Made by a program: the position numbers and the translations under genes. From an uncultured Acetatifactor sp. (GTDB lineage: Bacteria > Bacillota > Clostridia > Lachnospirales > Lachnospiraceae): 64,000 bases of DNA. Below the pieces are notes generated by a model. The model was given only the letters and a program-made list of their open reading frames with translations. It was not told where the DNA came from and made no database searches. Below, piece by piece: positions 17,254 through 27,197 of the stretch (positions are counted from its first letter, which is position 1; the number at the start of each line of letters is the position of its first letter). Location of the stretch: positions 276,681-340,680 of the forward strand of contig CAKSAN010000001.1 of the NCBI GenBank assembly GCA_934436435.1, in the 5' to 3' direction.

Positions 17254-20200
17254 TTAATCATCCAGATCTTTGTCAATGAGGTTGACACTGACTAAAGTAG
17301 ATACCCCCTTCTCCTGCATGGTGATACCGTACAGTCTGTCCACCTGTTCCATGGTACCTCGTCTGTGGGTAATGACGATGAACTGGGTGTTCTTGGTCAG
17401 CTTATGTAAATACTTTGCAAAACGGCCTACGTTGGAATCATCCAGCGCCGCCTCGATCTCGTCCAGCAGACAGAACGGAGAGGGTTTTAGGTTCTGGATG
17501 GCAAACAATAAGGAGATGGCGGATAATGCTTTTTCTCCACCGGAGAGCTGCATCATGTTCTGAAGCTTCTTTCCGGGGGGCTGTGCGATGATACGGATGC
17601 CTGCTTCCAGAATATCCTCATCCTCCATCAGTTCCAGAGTTCCCTTACCGCCTCCGAAGAGTTCCTTGAATACCTTGTCGAACTCTCTGCTGATCTCAGC
17701 GAATTTCTCCGTAAACTGTTTCCGCATGGCGGTATCCAGTTCTTCGATGATGCCTTCCAGTGTCTTCTCCGCCTCGACCAGATCATCATGCTGGGTCTTC
17801 ATGAAAGTGTAACGTTCCATCAGATTCTTGTAATCTTCAATGGCATTGACATTAACGTTACCTAACTTCCGGATCTCATCTTTCAGACCGCTGATCTCCC
17901 GCTTCATGGCGGGCAGATCGTTCATCTCTTCATTGCGGAGTCCTGCCGCATCGCTTAAGGTGATCTCATACTCATCCCACATGTAATTGATCTGACCTTC
18001 GATACCGTCCTCCAGCTTTTTCTTCTGTTCACTCAGACGATAGACTTCCTTATCCAGCGAATTCATGCGTTCTGACATTTCTTCCCTGCTTTGGAAGAAG
18101 CCTTTCTGCTTTGCAGACAGTTCTTCTTTCTTCGCAATATCTTCGTCCAGCTTTTTCCGGGAAGCATCCTGGGTTTCATGGGAAGCTGCGATGGTCTTCT
18201 CGATTTCCAGAATATTATTCTTCTTACGTTCCACTTCCTGTGCATTTTCAGTCAACGCCTGTAAAATCTCTGCAAGCTCGGCCTGTGCACGTTCCAGTTC
18301 TCCGTTGATACGGTCTACATTGGCCTGCTTGTAGTCCAACGCCTGACGCATCTTCTCGACTTTTACTTCCCATTCTCCGGCATGGGTGGAAGCTTCGCTT
18401 TCTTCCAGACGGCAGCCTTCCAGTTCCTTCTGGAAGACAAGAATCTGTTCCTGGGTAGTTTTCTCCAGTTCCTCGCTGGCAGCCAGTTCCTGTACGATTG
18501 CTTCCTTGCCGGAACGGATCTCGAAGATCTTGGTCTCGATCTCCTGTTCTTCCAGCTTCAGGGACTGTGCACTCTCCGCCTCTTCTTCCATACGCTCTCT
18601 GGCCTGGGAAATATTTAATCTCGCGGTATTCTGCTCAATGGATTTGCGCTGCATTTCGGTCTTAAGCGCTTCCACATCCATGCGCAGCTTGTTACGTTTT
18701 GCCTTGGTATCCTCGATCTTCTGGTTGTAGGTCTTGATATCCTCGGAGAGTTTTTTCACCTTTTTCTCCAATTCGTCCATCTCACGACGTCTTCCCAGAA
18801 GGTTACTGTTATTTTTAAAAGCACCACCGCTGATGGCACCGCCGGGAACCAGGAGTTCGCCTTCCAGTGTGACCATACGGATGCCGTAATCGAATTTTCT
18901 CGCGATCTTCACGGCATTGTCCACATTGTCCACCACCATGATACGTCCCAGCATGGCCTTTGCCACATTGCGGTATTCCTTTGCCGTACCCACCAGTTCG
19001 TCTGCCATACCGATGACACCCTTTTCCTTCAATGCCTCCGGATTCTTGAATTCCTGGGGCTTGGTAATACTGGTCAGGGGCAGGAACGTGGCTCTTCCGA
19101 GACGGTTCTGCTTTAAGAAACCGATCATATGCTTGGCGGTCTCCTCGTTATCCGTTACGATATTCTGGATATTTCCGCCCAGTGCGGTTTCAATGGCAGT
19201 CTCATATTTGGCTTCCACCTGAATGATGTCTGCTACGACACCGATGATACCTTTTTCCTTATCCTTCTGCTCCATGACTTTCTTGACGCTGCCGCCGTAA
19301 CCGTCATAACGCTCGGTGATATTGGTCAGGGCTTCCAGCTTGGACTGCTCCTGATGGAACCGGTTCTGTGCCTCCCGCAGTTTTGCATCCAGTCCGGTGA
19401 GGTTCTCACGGATATTGCCCAGTTCCAGTTCGGATGCTGCTTCCTGTTCGGTCATCTGCCGCAGTTCTTCGGTCACAGTCTGGAAAGTCTCCTCCAGCTT
19501 TTTCACCGTCTCTTCTCTGGCTGCCTCATCGGATTTGGCACGAAGCAGTCTGGAATTCAACTCTGCCTTGCGGATATTAATCTGCTCCATCATGGTATCG
19601 AAGCGCCCCATCTTGGACTTGATGGTGGCACGTTGGTTCAGTTCCCCGATGATGGTATTTTTCCCGGCCTCAATATTATTATTGAGTTCGGTGATCTTGT
19701 TCTGAATAGCTTCCAGATCAGCCTTCGCTTTCGCCGCAGCTTCCGCGATCTCCTGCACCTGAGTATCCGTATCCTTTTTATCGGTTAAAATATCCTGCTT
19801 TTCTTTTTCTTTGCCGGCGATCTCTTCTTCCAGTGCTGCCTTACGATTGTTCAGATGGTTCTCACTGCCGTGGGCGGAATTGATCTGCTCCTTTAAGACA
19901 TTGATCTCACCTTCCAGTTTGCCCCGCATCAGGCCGGTATCCGTCAGTTGCTCTCTGGCGGCTTCAATGGCTGCATCCAGACTCTCGATCTCCTGCTGGA
20001 TCCGCTCGTATTCTTCCTTGATACCTTCGTATTTTTCACTGGTCTCATTCAGTTCCGTGCTGGCCAGATTGTATTTTTCTTCCATGGAAGAGAGTTGTTC
20101 TCTGAGTCTTTTGTTTTCCAGTAGAAAAACATTGATATCCAGAGTCTTTAATTCTTCCTTTTTCCTCAGATAGACCTTTGCCACCTCGGACTGTTTCTCC

Positions 20201-20814
20201 AGAGGCCCTACCTGTTTTTCCAGCTCAGATAAAATATCGTTGACACGTACCAGATTCTGTTTCTCGTTCTCCAGCTTCGTCTGGGCAGCGGCTTTCCTGC
20301 GCTTGAATTTTACGATTCCGGCCGCCTCGTCAAACAGTTCACGACGTTCTTCGGGCTTACCGCTTAAGATCTTATCGATCTGGCCCTGTCCGATGATGGA
20401 ATAGCCCTCCTTACCGATACCGGTATCGTAGAACAGCTCATTGACATCTTTTAATCTACAGGGCGTACCATTGATCAGATATTCACTTTCTCCGGAACGG
20501 TAGATCCGTCTTGCCACCGTGACTTCGTCATAGTCGATCGCCAGCTGGTGATCACTGTTGTCCAACGTAATGGCAACATAGGCATAACTCAATGGCTTTC
20601 TGGTCTCTGTTCCCGAGAAAATAACATCCTGCATGCTGGCACCACGCAGCTGCTTGATGCGCTGTTCCCCCAGTACCCATCGCACCGCATCCGCAACGTT
20701 ACTCTTACCGCTGCCGTTCGGTCCTACGATACCGGTGATTCCGTTATGAAACTGAAATACGATCTTATTGGCAAATGATTTGAACCCATGAACCTCAATA
20801 CTTTTTAAATACAT
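17254..20814 (-). CDS. smc: Chromosome segregation ATPase SMC
   Basis: Core of the bacterial condensin complex with ScpA and ScpB. The 1186-residue protein has the ABC-type head with [16 protein letters not shown] (~28-43), two long coiled-coil arms, a hinge around residues 520-640 ([26 protein letters not shown]), and the C-terminal signature [16 protein letters not shown] with Walker [16 protein letters not shown]. Its start overlaps the end of rnc by 20 bp, so the two are probably translationally coupled, and ftsY follows. This rnc-smc-ftsY order is a Firmicutes hallmark. Confidence 0.97.
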   Translation of the reverse strand: MYLKSIEVHGFKSFANKIVFQFHNGITGIVGPNGSGKSNVADAVRWVLGEQRIKQLRGASMQDVIFSGTETRKPLSYAYVAITLDNSDHQLAIDYDEVTVARRIYRSGESEYLINGTPCRLKDVNELFYDTGIGKEGYSIIGQGQIDKILSGKPEERRELFDEAAGIVKFKRRKAAAQTKLENEKQNLVRVNDILSELEKQVGPLEKQSEVAKVYLRKKEELKTLDINVFLLENKRLREQLSSMEEKYNLASTELNETSEKYEGIKEEYERIQQEIESLDAAIEAAREQLTDTGLMRGKLEGEINVLKEQINSAHGSENHLNNRKAALEEEIAGKEKEKQDILTDKKDTDTQVQEIAEAAAKAKADLEAIQNKITELNNNIEAGKNTIIGELNQRATIKSKMGRFDTMMEQINIRKAELNSRLLRAKSDEAAREETVKKLEETFQTVTEELRQMTEQEAASELELGNIRENLTGLDAKLREAQNRFHQEQSKLEALTNITERYDGYGGSVKKVMEQKDKEKGIIGVVADIIQVEAKYETAIETALGGNIQNIVTDNEETAKHMIGFLKQNRLGRATFLPLTSITKPQEFKNPEALKEKGVIGMADELVGTAKEYRNVAKAMLGRIMVVDNVDNAVKIARKFDYGIRMVTLEGELLVPGGAISGGAFKNNSNLLGRRREMDELEKKVKKLSEDIKTYNQKIEDTKAKRNKLRMDVEALKTEMQRKSIEQNTARLNISQARERMEEEAESAQSLKLEEQEIETKIFEIRSGKEAIVQELAASEELEKTTQEQILVFQKELEGCRLEESEASTHAGEWEVKVEKMRQALDYKQANVDRINGELERAQAELAEILQALTENAQEVERKKNNILEIEKTIAASHETQDASRKKLDEDIAKKEELSAKQKGFFQSREEMSERMNSLDKEVYRLSEQKKKLEDGIEGQINYMWDEYEITLSDAAGLRNEEMNDLPAMKREISGLKDEIRKLGNVNVNAIEDYKNLMERYTFMKTQHDDLVEAEKTLEGIIEELDTAMRKQFTEKFAEISREFDKVFKELFGGGKGTLELMEDEDILEAGIRIIAQPPGKKLQNMMQLSGGEKALSAISLLFAIQNLKPSPFCLLDEIEAALDDSNVGRFAKYLHKLTKNTQFIVITHRRGTMEQVDRLYGITMQEKGVSTLVSVNLIDKDLDD

Positions 20815-21508
20815 ATCCTCTATCCCTCAATAGCAGAAGCGCCTCGTAAGCCGCCTGCTGTTCTGCCGCTTTTTTTGTTCTTCCCTGCCCACGGCCAAGG
20901 CATTCTCCCTCCATGTCGATCTCTACCACGAAGGTCTTGTCATGCTCCGGTCCGCTCTCTTCTAACAGCCGGTACTCGAACTCTTTTTTCAGCTTCCCCT
21001 GAATCAGCTCCTGAAGATTGCTCTTGCTGTCATAAAACAGACGCTTGTCCTCCAGATCCGACAGAATAAATCGGTCGATAAATGCCTTGGCAGGCTGCAT
21101 GCCACCGTCCAGATAGATGGCACCAATCATGGCTTCCATACCGTCAGAAGTAATGCTGTCTCTGCGTCTGCCGCCGGTATTTTCCTCTCCTTTGCCAAGA
21201 AGCATGAACTGTCCCAGTTCCAGATCTCTTGCGCAGAAGGCCAGAGAAGGCTCGCACACCATGGAAGCGCGCATCTTGGTCAGTTCACCCTCAGGTACAT
21301 CCGGATGCTCCCGGAACAGGAAGTCACTGGAGACCAGTTCCAGTACCGCATCTCCCAAAAATTCGATTCGCTCATAATTTTCCGTCTTGTTGATCTTTTG
21401 TTCATTGGTATAAGAACTGTGGGTCAAAGCCTGTTTCAGCAATGCTTTGTTGTGAAAGCAATAGCCGATGCGCTGCTCCAGCACGTCCATTGTATAACCA
21501 TCCAACAT
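20795..21508 (-). CDS. rnc: Ribonuclease III
   Basis: Double-strand-specific endoribonuclease that processes rRNA and regulates mRNAs. From the ATG at 21508 (GAGGA 8 bases upstream) it has 237 residues. The RNase III signature is ERIEFLGDAVLELVSSDFLF, and the second acidic cluster is DGMEAMIGAIYLDGG. A C-terminal dsRNA-binding domain (SNLQELIQGKLKKEFEYRL... GRGQGRTKKAAEQQAAYEAL) ends the protein. The 5' leader contains a large folded element (21544-21663) only 36 bases before the start codon, a possible self-cleavage target. Confidence 0.96.
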   Translation of the reverse strand: MLDGYTMDVLEQRIGYCFHNKALLKQALTHSSYTNEQKINKTENYERIEFLGDAVLELVSSDFLFREHPDVPEGELTKMRASMVCEPSLAFCARDLELGQFMLLGKGEENTGGRRRDSITSDGMEAMIGAIYLDGGMQPAKAFIDRFILSDLEDKRLFYDSKSNLQELIQGKLKKEFEYRLLEESGPEHDKTFVVEIDMEGECLGRGQGRTKKAAEQQAAYEALLLLRDRGYVFKKY

Positions 21509-21543
21509 TTTCTTGTCCTCACAAATATACTGCCGTAGCCCCA

Positions 21544-21663
21544 ATCAGAGTAAGAAACGCGACACGCTCCCGCTCTGTCGCAGAGCGTAGCGGTACATAA
21601 GCGAGGATAGTACCCTCGCTAAGTACCGACGTCTGCTTACGGTCCGCTTATTCTTACTCTGAT
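21544..21663. repeat. Large multi-stem structured element in the rnc leader
   Basis: ATCAGAGTAAGAA (21544-21556) and TTCTTACTCTGAT (21651-21663) form a perfect 13-bp outer stem. Inside are CGGTAC..GTACCG enclosing AGCGAGG..CCCTCGCT, and GCTCTG with loop TCG pairing with CAGAGC. The result is a three-way or four-way junction of about 120 nt. There is no T run, so it is not a simple terminator. It lies on the transcribed leader of rnc, between the acpP terminator and the rnc ribosome binding site. Confidence 0.75.
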
Positions 21664-21762
21664 CGTGTCTACTGGACTATATAGAATTATCCTCACCATG
21701 CCTATTCATAAATGTGCCGCACATAGTGTGTCCCATTTATTTCATAGACGGCTGTCGCCGTA

Positions 21763-21821
21763 TAAAAACAGAGGGGAATGACTTCTTGTGCGAGCAAGCT
21801 CTCACCGGAGTCATTCCCTCT
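21763..21821 (-). terminator. Compound terminator after acpP
   Basis: On the minus strand AGAGGGAATGACT pairs with AGTCATTCCCCTCT (one bulge), enclosing a smaller hairpin GTGAGAGC..GCTCGCAC, and is followed by GTTTTTAT. It lies 25 bp past the acpP stop and separates the lipid operon from rnc. Confidence 0.82.
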
Positions 21822-21845
21822 ATTTTTGCATGGCTCGTAGCTTTA

Positions 21846-22076
21846 CTAGTTCACTGCGTTCTTGATCATCTCTACAGCATCTTCCACCGTACTAACCTGC
21901 TCTGCAGTCTCGGCGGGAATCTCGATATCAAACTCTTCCTCGATACCCATGATGATCTGGTATACATCCAGAGAATCTGCACCCAGGTCATCCTGGAATG
22001 TAGTGTCCATGGTAATTTCATCGGGATCCACGTTTAATACCTCAGCAATGATTTTCTTTAACTTTTCGAATTCCAT
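21846..22076 (-). CDS. acpP: Acyl carrier protein
   Basis: Carries growing fatty acyl chains on 4'-phosphopantetheine. The 76-residue acidic four-helix protein has the prosthetic-group site [10 protein letters not shown] (Ser35). It is the last gene of the yceD-rpmF-plsX-acpP transcript and is followed by a terminator. In many Firmicutes plsX is followed by fabH or fabD; here acpP follows directly after 33 bp. Confidence 0.97.
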   Translation of the reverse strand: MEFEKLKKIIAEVLNVDPDEITMDTTFQDDLGADSLDVYQIIMGIEEEFDIEIPAETAEQVSTVEDAVEMIKNAVN

Positions 22077-22109
22077 AACAATTCCTTCTTTCCAATATAT
22101 TTTTTAATC

Positions 22110-23138
22110 TTATTTATTTTCTGCAATCTTATCTTCCAGACTGATCTGCTCTTTGATCTTTTCGTTGATCTTCTCTTCCTTGAATGCGATGCATTGCAGG
22201 ATGGAGTTCTTCACTTCCACAGCCTTGCTGCTTCCATGGGTCTTCACTACCAGGCCGTTTAAACCAAGCAGCGGAGCTCCTCCGTACTGGGAAGTATCGA
22301 AGCTCTTCAATGTTTTCTTCAGCGCGGGCTTCACTAACAGTGCACCGATCTTACTGCGAAGCGTAGACATCATTCCCTGCTTCACCTGATGCAGCAGCGC
22401 GGAGCTGACACCTTCGTACATTTTCAGTATTACATTGCCGACAAATGCTTCACAGACAATGACATCTGCCACACCTGCGGGAATGTCTCTGGCTTCCACA
22501 CTTCCAATAAAGTTGATCTCGGGACAATTCTTCAACAGAGGGAAAGTTTCCTTGACCAGAGCATTTCCCTTCTCTTCCTCAGCACCGATATTCACGATAC
22601 CGACTTTGGGATTCTTCACCCCCATGACACTTTCCATATAGACACTGCCCATCTTGGCAAACTGTACTAACATGGAAGGTCTTGCGTCCACATTGGCACC
22701 ACAGTCCAGCAAAAGGCTTACACCGTTCTCCGTAGGGATCAGGGGAGCTAACGGGGGTCTCTCCACACCGCGGATACGGCCTACGATCACTTGTCCGCCC
22801 ACCAGTACCGCACCGGTACTTCCTGCAGATACGAACGCATCACATTCACCGTTCTTCACCATATACATGGCTTTGACAATGGAGGACTCCTTCTTACGAC
22901 GGATTGCCATGACCGGAGGTTCTGCGGTCTCGATGACCTCTTCGGCATGTACGACTTCCAGCTGCTCTGCATCATAGGTATATGTCTTTAATTCTTCCCG
23001 GATCACAGGTTCCTTACCTACCAGGAATACTTTGACACGTTTGTCCGCATTGACAGCTTCTACAGCGCCCTTTACGATCTCTGCGGGAGCATTGTCTCCG
23101 CCCATCGCATCTACAGCAACATTTACATATTCTGCCAT
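22110..23138 (-). CDS. plsX: Phosphate acyltransferase PlsX
   Basis: Peripheral membrane enzyme that makes acyl-phosphate from acyl-ACP, the first step of the PlsX/PlsY route to phosphatidic acid. The 342-residue protein begins VNVAVDAMGGDNAPAEIVKGA, the PlsX signature. It contains SAGSTGAVLVGG and the late YGGAPLLGLNGLVVKTHGSS block. It lies about 210 bp after rpmF, beyond a terminator-like hairpin, and just before acpP. Confidence 0.96.
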   Translation of the reverse strand: MAEYVNVAVDAMGGDNAPAEIVKGAVEAVNADKRVKVFLVGKEPVIREELKTYTYDAEQLEVVHAEEVIETAEPPVMAIRRKKESSIVKAMYMVKNGECDAFVSAGSTGAVLVGGQVIVGRIRGVERPPLAPLIPTENGVSLLLDCGANVDARPSMLVQFAKMGSVYMESVMGVKNPKVGIVNIGAEEEKGNALVKETFPLLKNCPEINFIGSVEARDIPAGVADVIVCEAFVGNVILKMYEGVSSALLHQVKQGMMSTLRSKIGALLVKPALKKTLKSFDTSQYGGAPLLGLNGLVVKTHGSSKAVEVKNSILQCIAFKEEKINEKIKEQISLEDKIAENK

Positions 23139-23280
23139 TTCGTCGTTCCTTTACCTGTTTTGTGTTCATCCGCTCATCATCAAACCGCTCCGTGGATAAC
23201 ACCAAACAGTTTGATGATGGCAGATTCATTCTTACTATACTAAAGGCGTATATAAAAAGCAAGTGATTTTTTTGTGAAAG

Positions 23281-23308
23281 CAAAAGGAGATCCCTTTCGG
23301 AATCTCCT
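23281..23308 (-). terminator. Hairpin terminator after rpmF
   Basis: On the minus strand AGGAGATTCC and GGGATCTCCT pair around a GAAA tetraloop, followed by TTTTGC. It lies 40 bp past rpmF and could lower plsX-acpP expression relative to the ribosomal protein. Confidence 0.7.
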
Positions 23309-23347
23309 CTTTTCTTTTCACTTAATTTCGCTTCATTGATTTATCAA

Positions 23348-23527
23348 TTAATCAACGCTTACGACCTGCTTCTTATTGTAAGAACCGCAAGCCTTGCAAA
23401 CTCTGTGAGGCATCATCAGTGCACCACATTTGCTGCACTTTACCAATGTAGGAGCGCTCATTTTCCAGTTTGCTCTTCTCTTATCTCTTCTACCTTTGGA
23501 AGATTTATTCTTAGGACAAATAGACAT
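23348..23527 (-). CDS. rpmF: Ribosomal protein L32
   Basis: Small 50S protein of 59 residues. It begins MSICPKNKSSKGRRDKRRA, followed by the zinc ribbon pairs CSKC (31-34) and CKAC (44-47), so it is the zinc-binding C+ form. GGAGGTG lies 5 bases before the ATG, and this ribosome binding site begins right at the stop of yceD. The yceD-rpmF pair before plsX is conserved across bacteria. Confidence 0.97.
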   Translation of the reverse strand: MSICPKNKSSKGRRDKRRANWKMSAPTLVKCSKCGALMMPHRVCKACGSYNKKQVVSVD

Positions 23528-23529
23528 CG

Positions 23530-24054
23530 TTACACCTCCTTATTCGCGTTGAAGATATCTTGGATTGCTGCCATACGAGGATCCGGTACGAAAGTATCGC
23601 AACCACATTCCTTCAGATTCCTGTTCTGACCACATACGGGGCAGATCCCCTTACAGTCTTCCTTACACAGGATCTTTGCCGGCCAATTCACCAGAATTTC
23701 ATCGTACACAAAAGCCTCTACATCCAGCTGCCATCCCTCCATAAAGCTCTGCTCTGTATCATCTTCCTCACTTACTTCCGCTTCCGGAGAATAAACGATT
23801 CTGTCAAACTTAAGCTTCATTGCTGTAGGTACTTCAGTAAGGCATCTGTCACATTTCGTGTCAAAGGTAAGCTCTGCCGTGCCGGTTACTTTTGCCTTGT
23901 TCACACCGATGTTGGTAAAAGTAAGGGTAACGGGTGACTTCTCCGTAATGGGGAATTCTCCCTGACGGCTCTTAAAGCTTGTCATCTCAAGCGGAATGGC
24001 AACAGTCTCTACCTTGCCTTCGGATGTTAATACATCAGATAAACTTACTAACAT
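23530..24054 (-). CDS. yceD: YceD-family protein (DUF177)
   Basis: Widely conserved protein found upstream of rpmF and linked to 23S rRNA processing or accumulation in plants and bacteria. The 174-residue protein has an N-terminal beta domain, a FDTKCDRCLTEV motif, and a second cysteine group CKEDCKGICPVCGQN before the end, giving probable zinc sites. It is the first gene behind a perfect consensus promoter at 24126-24154. Its stop codon abuts the rpmF ribosome binding site. Confidence 0.93.
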   Translation of the reverse strand: MLVSLSDVLTSEGKVETVAIPLEMTSFKSRQGEFPITEKSPVTLTFTNIGVNKAKVTGTAELTFDTKCDRCLTEVPTAMKLKFDRIVYSPEAEVSEEDDTEQSFMEGWQLDVEAFVYDEILVNWPAKILCKEDCKGICPVCGQNRNLKECGCDTFVPDPRMAAIQDIFNANKEV

Positions 24055-24125
24055 AGCGACTCCTATGCAATATGTTGCGTAGAAAACACAAGTCTCCTAC
24101 GATGTGTTGATTCACACACTGACTT

Positions 24126-24154
24126 ATTATACATAAGGTGTGTGCTTTTGTCAA
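24126..24154 (-). promoter_or_regulatory. Consensus sigma-A promoter of yceD-rpmF-plsX-acpP
   Basis: On the minus strand a perfect TTGACA (24154-24149), a 17-bp spacer and a perfect TATAAT (24131-24126). The leader is about 65 nt. It is the strongest promoter match in the window. Confidence 0.92.
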
Positions 24155-24200
24155 CAAAATTTTGTAGGATTTTCATACAATTTTTGCATCCTGTATCCGC

Positions 24201-25223
24201 CTACTTTTCCAGTCCATAACTGCTAATCGTCCATCCCATCTCATCATATCCAAACGTCATAAACAGATAAGATAATGAATCCTCCTGTACCGGCCGGAAC
24301 TCTACTTCCACCGTGCAGTTACCCTTGCTGCCCGTATCCACTTCGGAAAGTCCCTTGATGCCCATGATCTCAACTTCCCCTGTGTATTCCTCCTGAAAAT
24401 ACGTATTTGCGAAATCCTTTGCCAGCCGGTACACAGTCATTCTGTCTGCTGTTCTCTCCACTTCATCCAGTATTTTCAGGTCATCGTCACCGCTCATAAG
24501 ACCGTATCTCAGATTTAAGAAATAGGATATTTCTATGTCATCAGGCCGTTTTCCTTCCTCCGACCATTTCACATACTGCTCCGCCTGTTCATTGGAAACA
24601 TCTTCCTGATTGGTAAATACGATCATAATGAGTGACATTCCCTGTTCTATCTCTTTCTTTTCGATAATATTCAGGGAATGAAAATACATTTCCTTATAGT
24701 CTTCCTCTGCTGTCTGGGCATCTACATTTTCCCTAAGCATATAATAGGTACTTCCGTCGAATTCCACATAAGAAAGGCTCCATTTTTCATTAAAGAGGTC
24801 ATTTGCCATCAATAATTGTGCCGGGTTCCCCTGTGTGGACTGCTCATAGAATTCCGTCAGCAGTTCTGCCCCGCTGCACTCCTCGAATTGATCACTTAAC
24901 ACATACACCGGATAGGCCTTCAGCTCTTCTATATTTAACGGAAGTTCAGACAGTTCCTGTAAGATCACCTGCGGATCTCTATTCCCCTTCAAATTTTCCA
25001 GAATAGCATCGGTCTGCACAATATTTTCCGCTTCCTGCGTTGCCTCCTGTGTCTGTTCGTCTGTCTGCTCGATGGTGCTGGTGGTACTTACCGTTTCTGT
25101 TTCCTGTACGACATTTTTACTCTCTGTTTCCTGCGTTTCTCCGCCGCAGGCCGTAAGAAATGTACATACTGAAATTACCGTTGCCAGGCTTTTCATCCGC
25201 CTGTATTTTTTACCCATTTTCAT
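24201..25223 (-). CDS. Putative lipoprotein of unknown function
   Basis: A 340-residue secreted protein with a lipoprotein signal peptide. Basic MKMGKKYRRMK is followed by a hydrophobic run and the lipobox LTACGG (Cys26 lipidated). A Thr/Glu/Gln-rich linker of about 40 residues follows, then a mixed alpha/beta globular part with no motif I recognise. GGGGAG precedes the ATG. It is monocistronic, between the yceD promoter and a small repeat region. A stress or envelope role is possible but not shown. Confidence 0.85.
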   Translation of the reverse strand: MKMGKKYRRMKSLATVISVCTFLTACGGETQETESKNVVQETETVSTTSTIEQTDEQTQEATQEAENIVQTDAILENLKGNRDPQVILQELSELPLNIEELKAYPVYVLSDQFEECSGAELLTEFYEQSTQGNPAQLLMANDLFNEKWSLSYVEFDGSTYYMLRENVDAQTAEEDYKEMYFHSLNIIEKKEIEQGMSLIMIVFTNQEDVSNEQAEQYVKWSEEGKRPDDIEISYFLNLRYGLMSGDDDLKILDEVERTADRMTVYRLAKDFANTYFQEEYTGEVEIMGIKGLSEVDTGSKGNCTVEVEFRPVQEDSLSYLFMTFGYDEMGWTISSYGLEK

Positions 25224-25299
25224 ATTACGCTCCCCCGCAGCCTGTGACTATCGTTTTATCAAATTATAGCATACTATTGCATTATTTTTCAGAAAGATA

Positions 25300-25418
25300 G
25301 GCAACTGATCGGTCACTCAGCAGTAAAAGCGGCCACTTACTGGTCATTTATTGGTCAACTAACCATAAAAGTGATCACTTACTGGTCATTTACCGGTCAA
25401 TCAGTTGCCAAAAGTGAC
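25300..25418. repeat. 42-bp tandem repeat framed by an inverted repeat
   Basis: GGCAACTGAT (25300-25309) and ATCAGTTGCC (25400-25409) face each other. Between and beyond them the unit CACTTACTGGTCATTTAyyGGTCAA occurs at 25334 and 25376 (period 42 bp), with a degenerate third copy before it, all containing GGTCA boxes. It starts just past the stop codon of the ATP-binding protein gene and runs towards the lipoprotein promoter region. Confidence 0.7.
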
Positions 25419-25424
25419 CAGTAA

Positions 25425-26915
25425 TTATCCTTTTATTCTATAATGCGTTTTCCTGCTTTCACCAACTTTTTCTATCAATCCTGCATTTATCATCTTGTCC
25501 AATAAATTTCTTGCACCAGTTCTGGAATTATAATTACAGATTGCCATTACTTTCTGCGTTGAAATACTTCCATTCTGCCGAATATAATCAAGTATCCTGT
25601 CTTCTTTCGACATTTCTTTTGTAATCCTGTTTTCCCTGTTCTCCGTTGTATTCCTTATATCAGCCGCCCCCGGAATGTATACCACTTGTCCAACTTCGAG
25701 CTTTAATGTTACCCTGTCATTACGCTCCGAAAAATCAAATTCCGGTTTTTTCCAGTGTTGTTCTGCCCACGCTGTCATAATCTTATCAATACCACTTCCG
25801 GCACGTTCACCAACATTAACAAATCCAAACATCTTTAAAATATTAGGATTTCGCGGATCGCTATTGCCTCCGGCATAAAATTCTTCTTTTGTTACCCTGA
25901 TAGTACCAGGATTGGAAATACTAAGCTCCTTTCCCTTTTTAACAACAAGAATTCCTCGCCTGCCATAATAGTTTGCATGTGCCAACGCATTTGCCAATGC
26001 TTCTTCCAATGCATCATGCACATCAACTCTGTCTATCCTGTATCCATCCCTTCTATTTGCAAATGGAACAGCTACCTCGTCATCTATTCTTGTACGTACC
26101 TTGCAGAAGAAATCATATATATTACCACTCCAATCGCCTTCATTAGAATGCGTCCGAAATAACCAGCGTATTGCTTTATCATCGCATTCTTCCCGATAAT
26201 CCAGAAAATAATTTGGAAGGACCGCAGTAATATGATAAGCCTCTCCAAAGAATAATAGCCCTGCTATTGTCGGAGATAATGTACCATTCTTATTCTTTGC
26301 TACAGCTCTTAGTTTCATAAGGAATTCATCATTTTCAAGTACATTCCAAGGGTGTCCACCGTGGAGCTGTTCAAAAATAATTCTATACCCCTTTATCGTA
26401 TCCTGATTCAGCACTTCCAGCCCAAACTCATCCAGCACTTCCACATCCCCAGATACATCTCTCTGATCTGCAAACATTGCCCGGACTGCCTCTTCCGTAC
26501 AAAGAAAGTCTCCTTCGTAATCTCTTTTATAAGTACCTCTCATTGGATCCGTTCCAATATAAACCGGCTTATCATGCCTGTCTGCTGCCGGAACATCTAT
26601 TCTAAGTATCTTTTTATCCTCTACTTCGGCAACCTGTACATGATGATTCAACAGGATGTTCTTGGATACCTTATTTTTATCATTCAAAACACTCCAAAAA
26701 TCTTTCTGATATTTAATAATCTGCTTATCTGTCAATCCCTCAACCGTAAAAGAATCCCTGTGTTCTCTAATTCCAAGCAAAATAGTGCCACCATTAGTAT
26801 TAGCAAAAGAAGAATAAGTCTCCCATATACTCTCAGGAAGTCCACCCGTCGCCAGCTTGCATTCTCGCTCATGATCTTCGCCAAGGTTCAATTTATTTAA
26901 TATTTTCTGTTTCAT
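25425..26915 (-). CDS. AlbA_2/Schlafen-type ATP-binding regulator with HATPase-like and winged-helix domains
   Basis: The 496-residue protein belongs to the family annotated as putative DNA-binding ATP-dependent helicases or transcriptional regulators. The N-terminal AlbA_2 (Schlafen AAA_4) domain shows ESIWETYSSFANTNGGTILLGI. The middle has the GHKL-like EALANALAHANYYGRRG and NVGERAGSGIDKI blocks. The last ~70 residues form a winged helix (SISTQKVMAICNYNSRTGARNLLDKM). Members occur as accessory genes, often near mobile or defence loci. No partner gene is evident here. Its AT-rich coding differs somewhat from its neighbours, suggesting acquisition. Confidence 0.85.
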   Translation of the reverse strand: MKQKILNKLNLGEDHERECKLATGGLPESIWETYSSFANTNGGTILLGIREHRDSFTVEGLTDKQIIKYQKDFWSVLNDKNKVSKNILLNHHVQVAEVEDKKILRIDVPAADRHDKPVYIGTDPMRGTYKRDYEGDFLCTEEAVRAMFADQRDVSGDVEVLDEFGLEVLNQDTIKGYRIIFEQLHGGHPWNVLENDEFLMKLRAVAKNKNGTLSPTIAGLLFFGEAYHITAVLPNYFLDYREECDDKAIRWLFRTHSNEGDWSGNIYDFFCKVRTRIDDEVAVPFANRRDGYRIDRVDVHDALEEALANALAHANYYGRRGILVVKKGKELSISNPGTIRVTKEEFYAGGNSDPRNPNILKMFGFVNVGERAGSGIDKIMTAWAEQHWKKPEFDFSERNDRVTLKLEVGQVVYIPGAADIRNTTENRENRITKEMSKEDRILDYIRQNGSISTQKVMAICNYNSRTGARNLLDKMINAGLIEKVGESRKTHYRIKG

Positions 26916-27126
26916 CTGTAATAAGAACCTCCCGCTTATGATTTATTTGCTATTTCAATCTTTTCAAAAATTATGTTCTCCACTTTTTGTAAATGTCTAC
27001 GGCACCATTCCTGCACTATAGTTTATCCATTCAAATCCCTATCATATTAATTTTACCATAAATATTCTAATTTCACCAACAAAATCATGAATGATGATAG
27101 TCGTGGTTTCATTTTTCTGAAGGTAT

Positions 27127-27162
27127 GCAAAAGCCGGAGCAGTCTTCCGACCACTCCGGCTT
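27127..27162 (-). terminator. Terminator of the trp operon
   Basis: On the minus strand AAGCCGGAG and CTCCGGCTT pair (9 bp) with a partly paired loop, followed by TTTTGC. It lies 36 bp past trpA. The ~280-bp interval up to 26916 holds nothing else that I recognise. Confidence 0.8.
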
Positions 27163-27197
27163 CCTATCTCATTTCTTTATTTTCTTTCCAAATTTCT

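Noticed and set aside
25425..26915. Phage-defence island around the Schlafen/AlbA-type gene
   Set aside because: No nuclease, methylase, integrase or toxin partner flanks it; neighbours are a lipoprotein and the trp operon.
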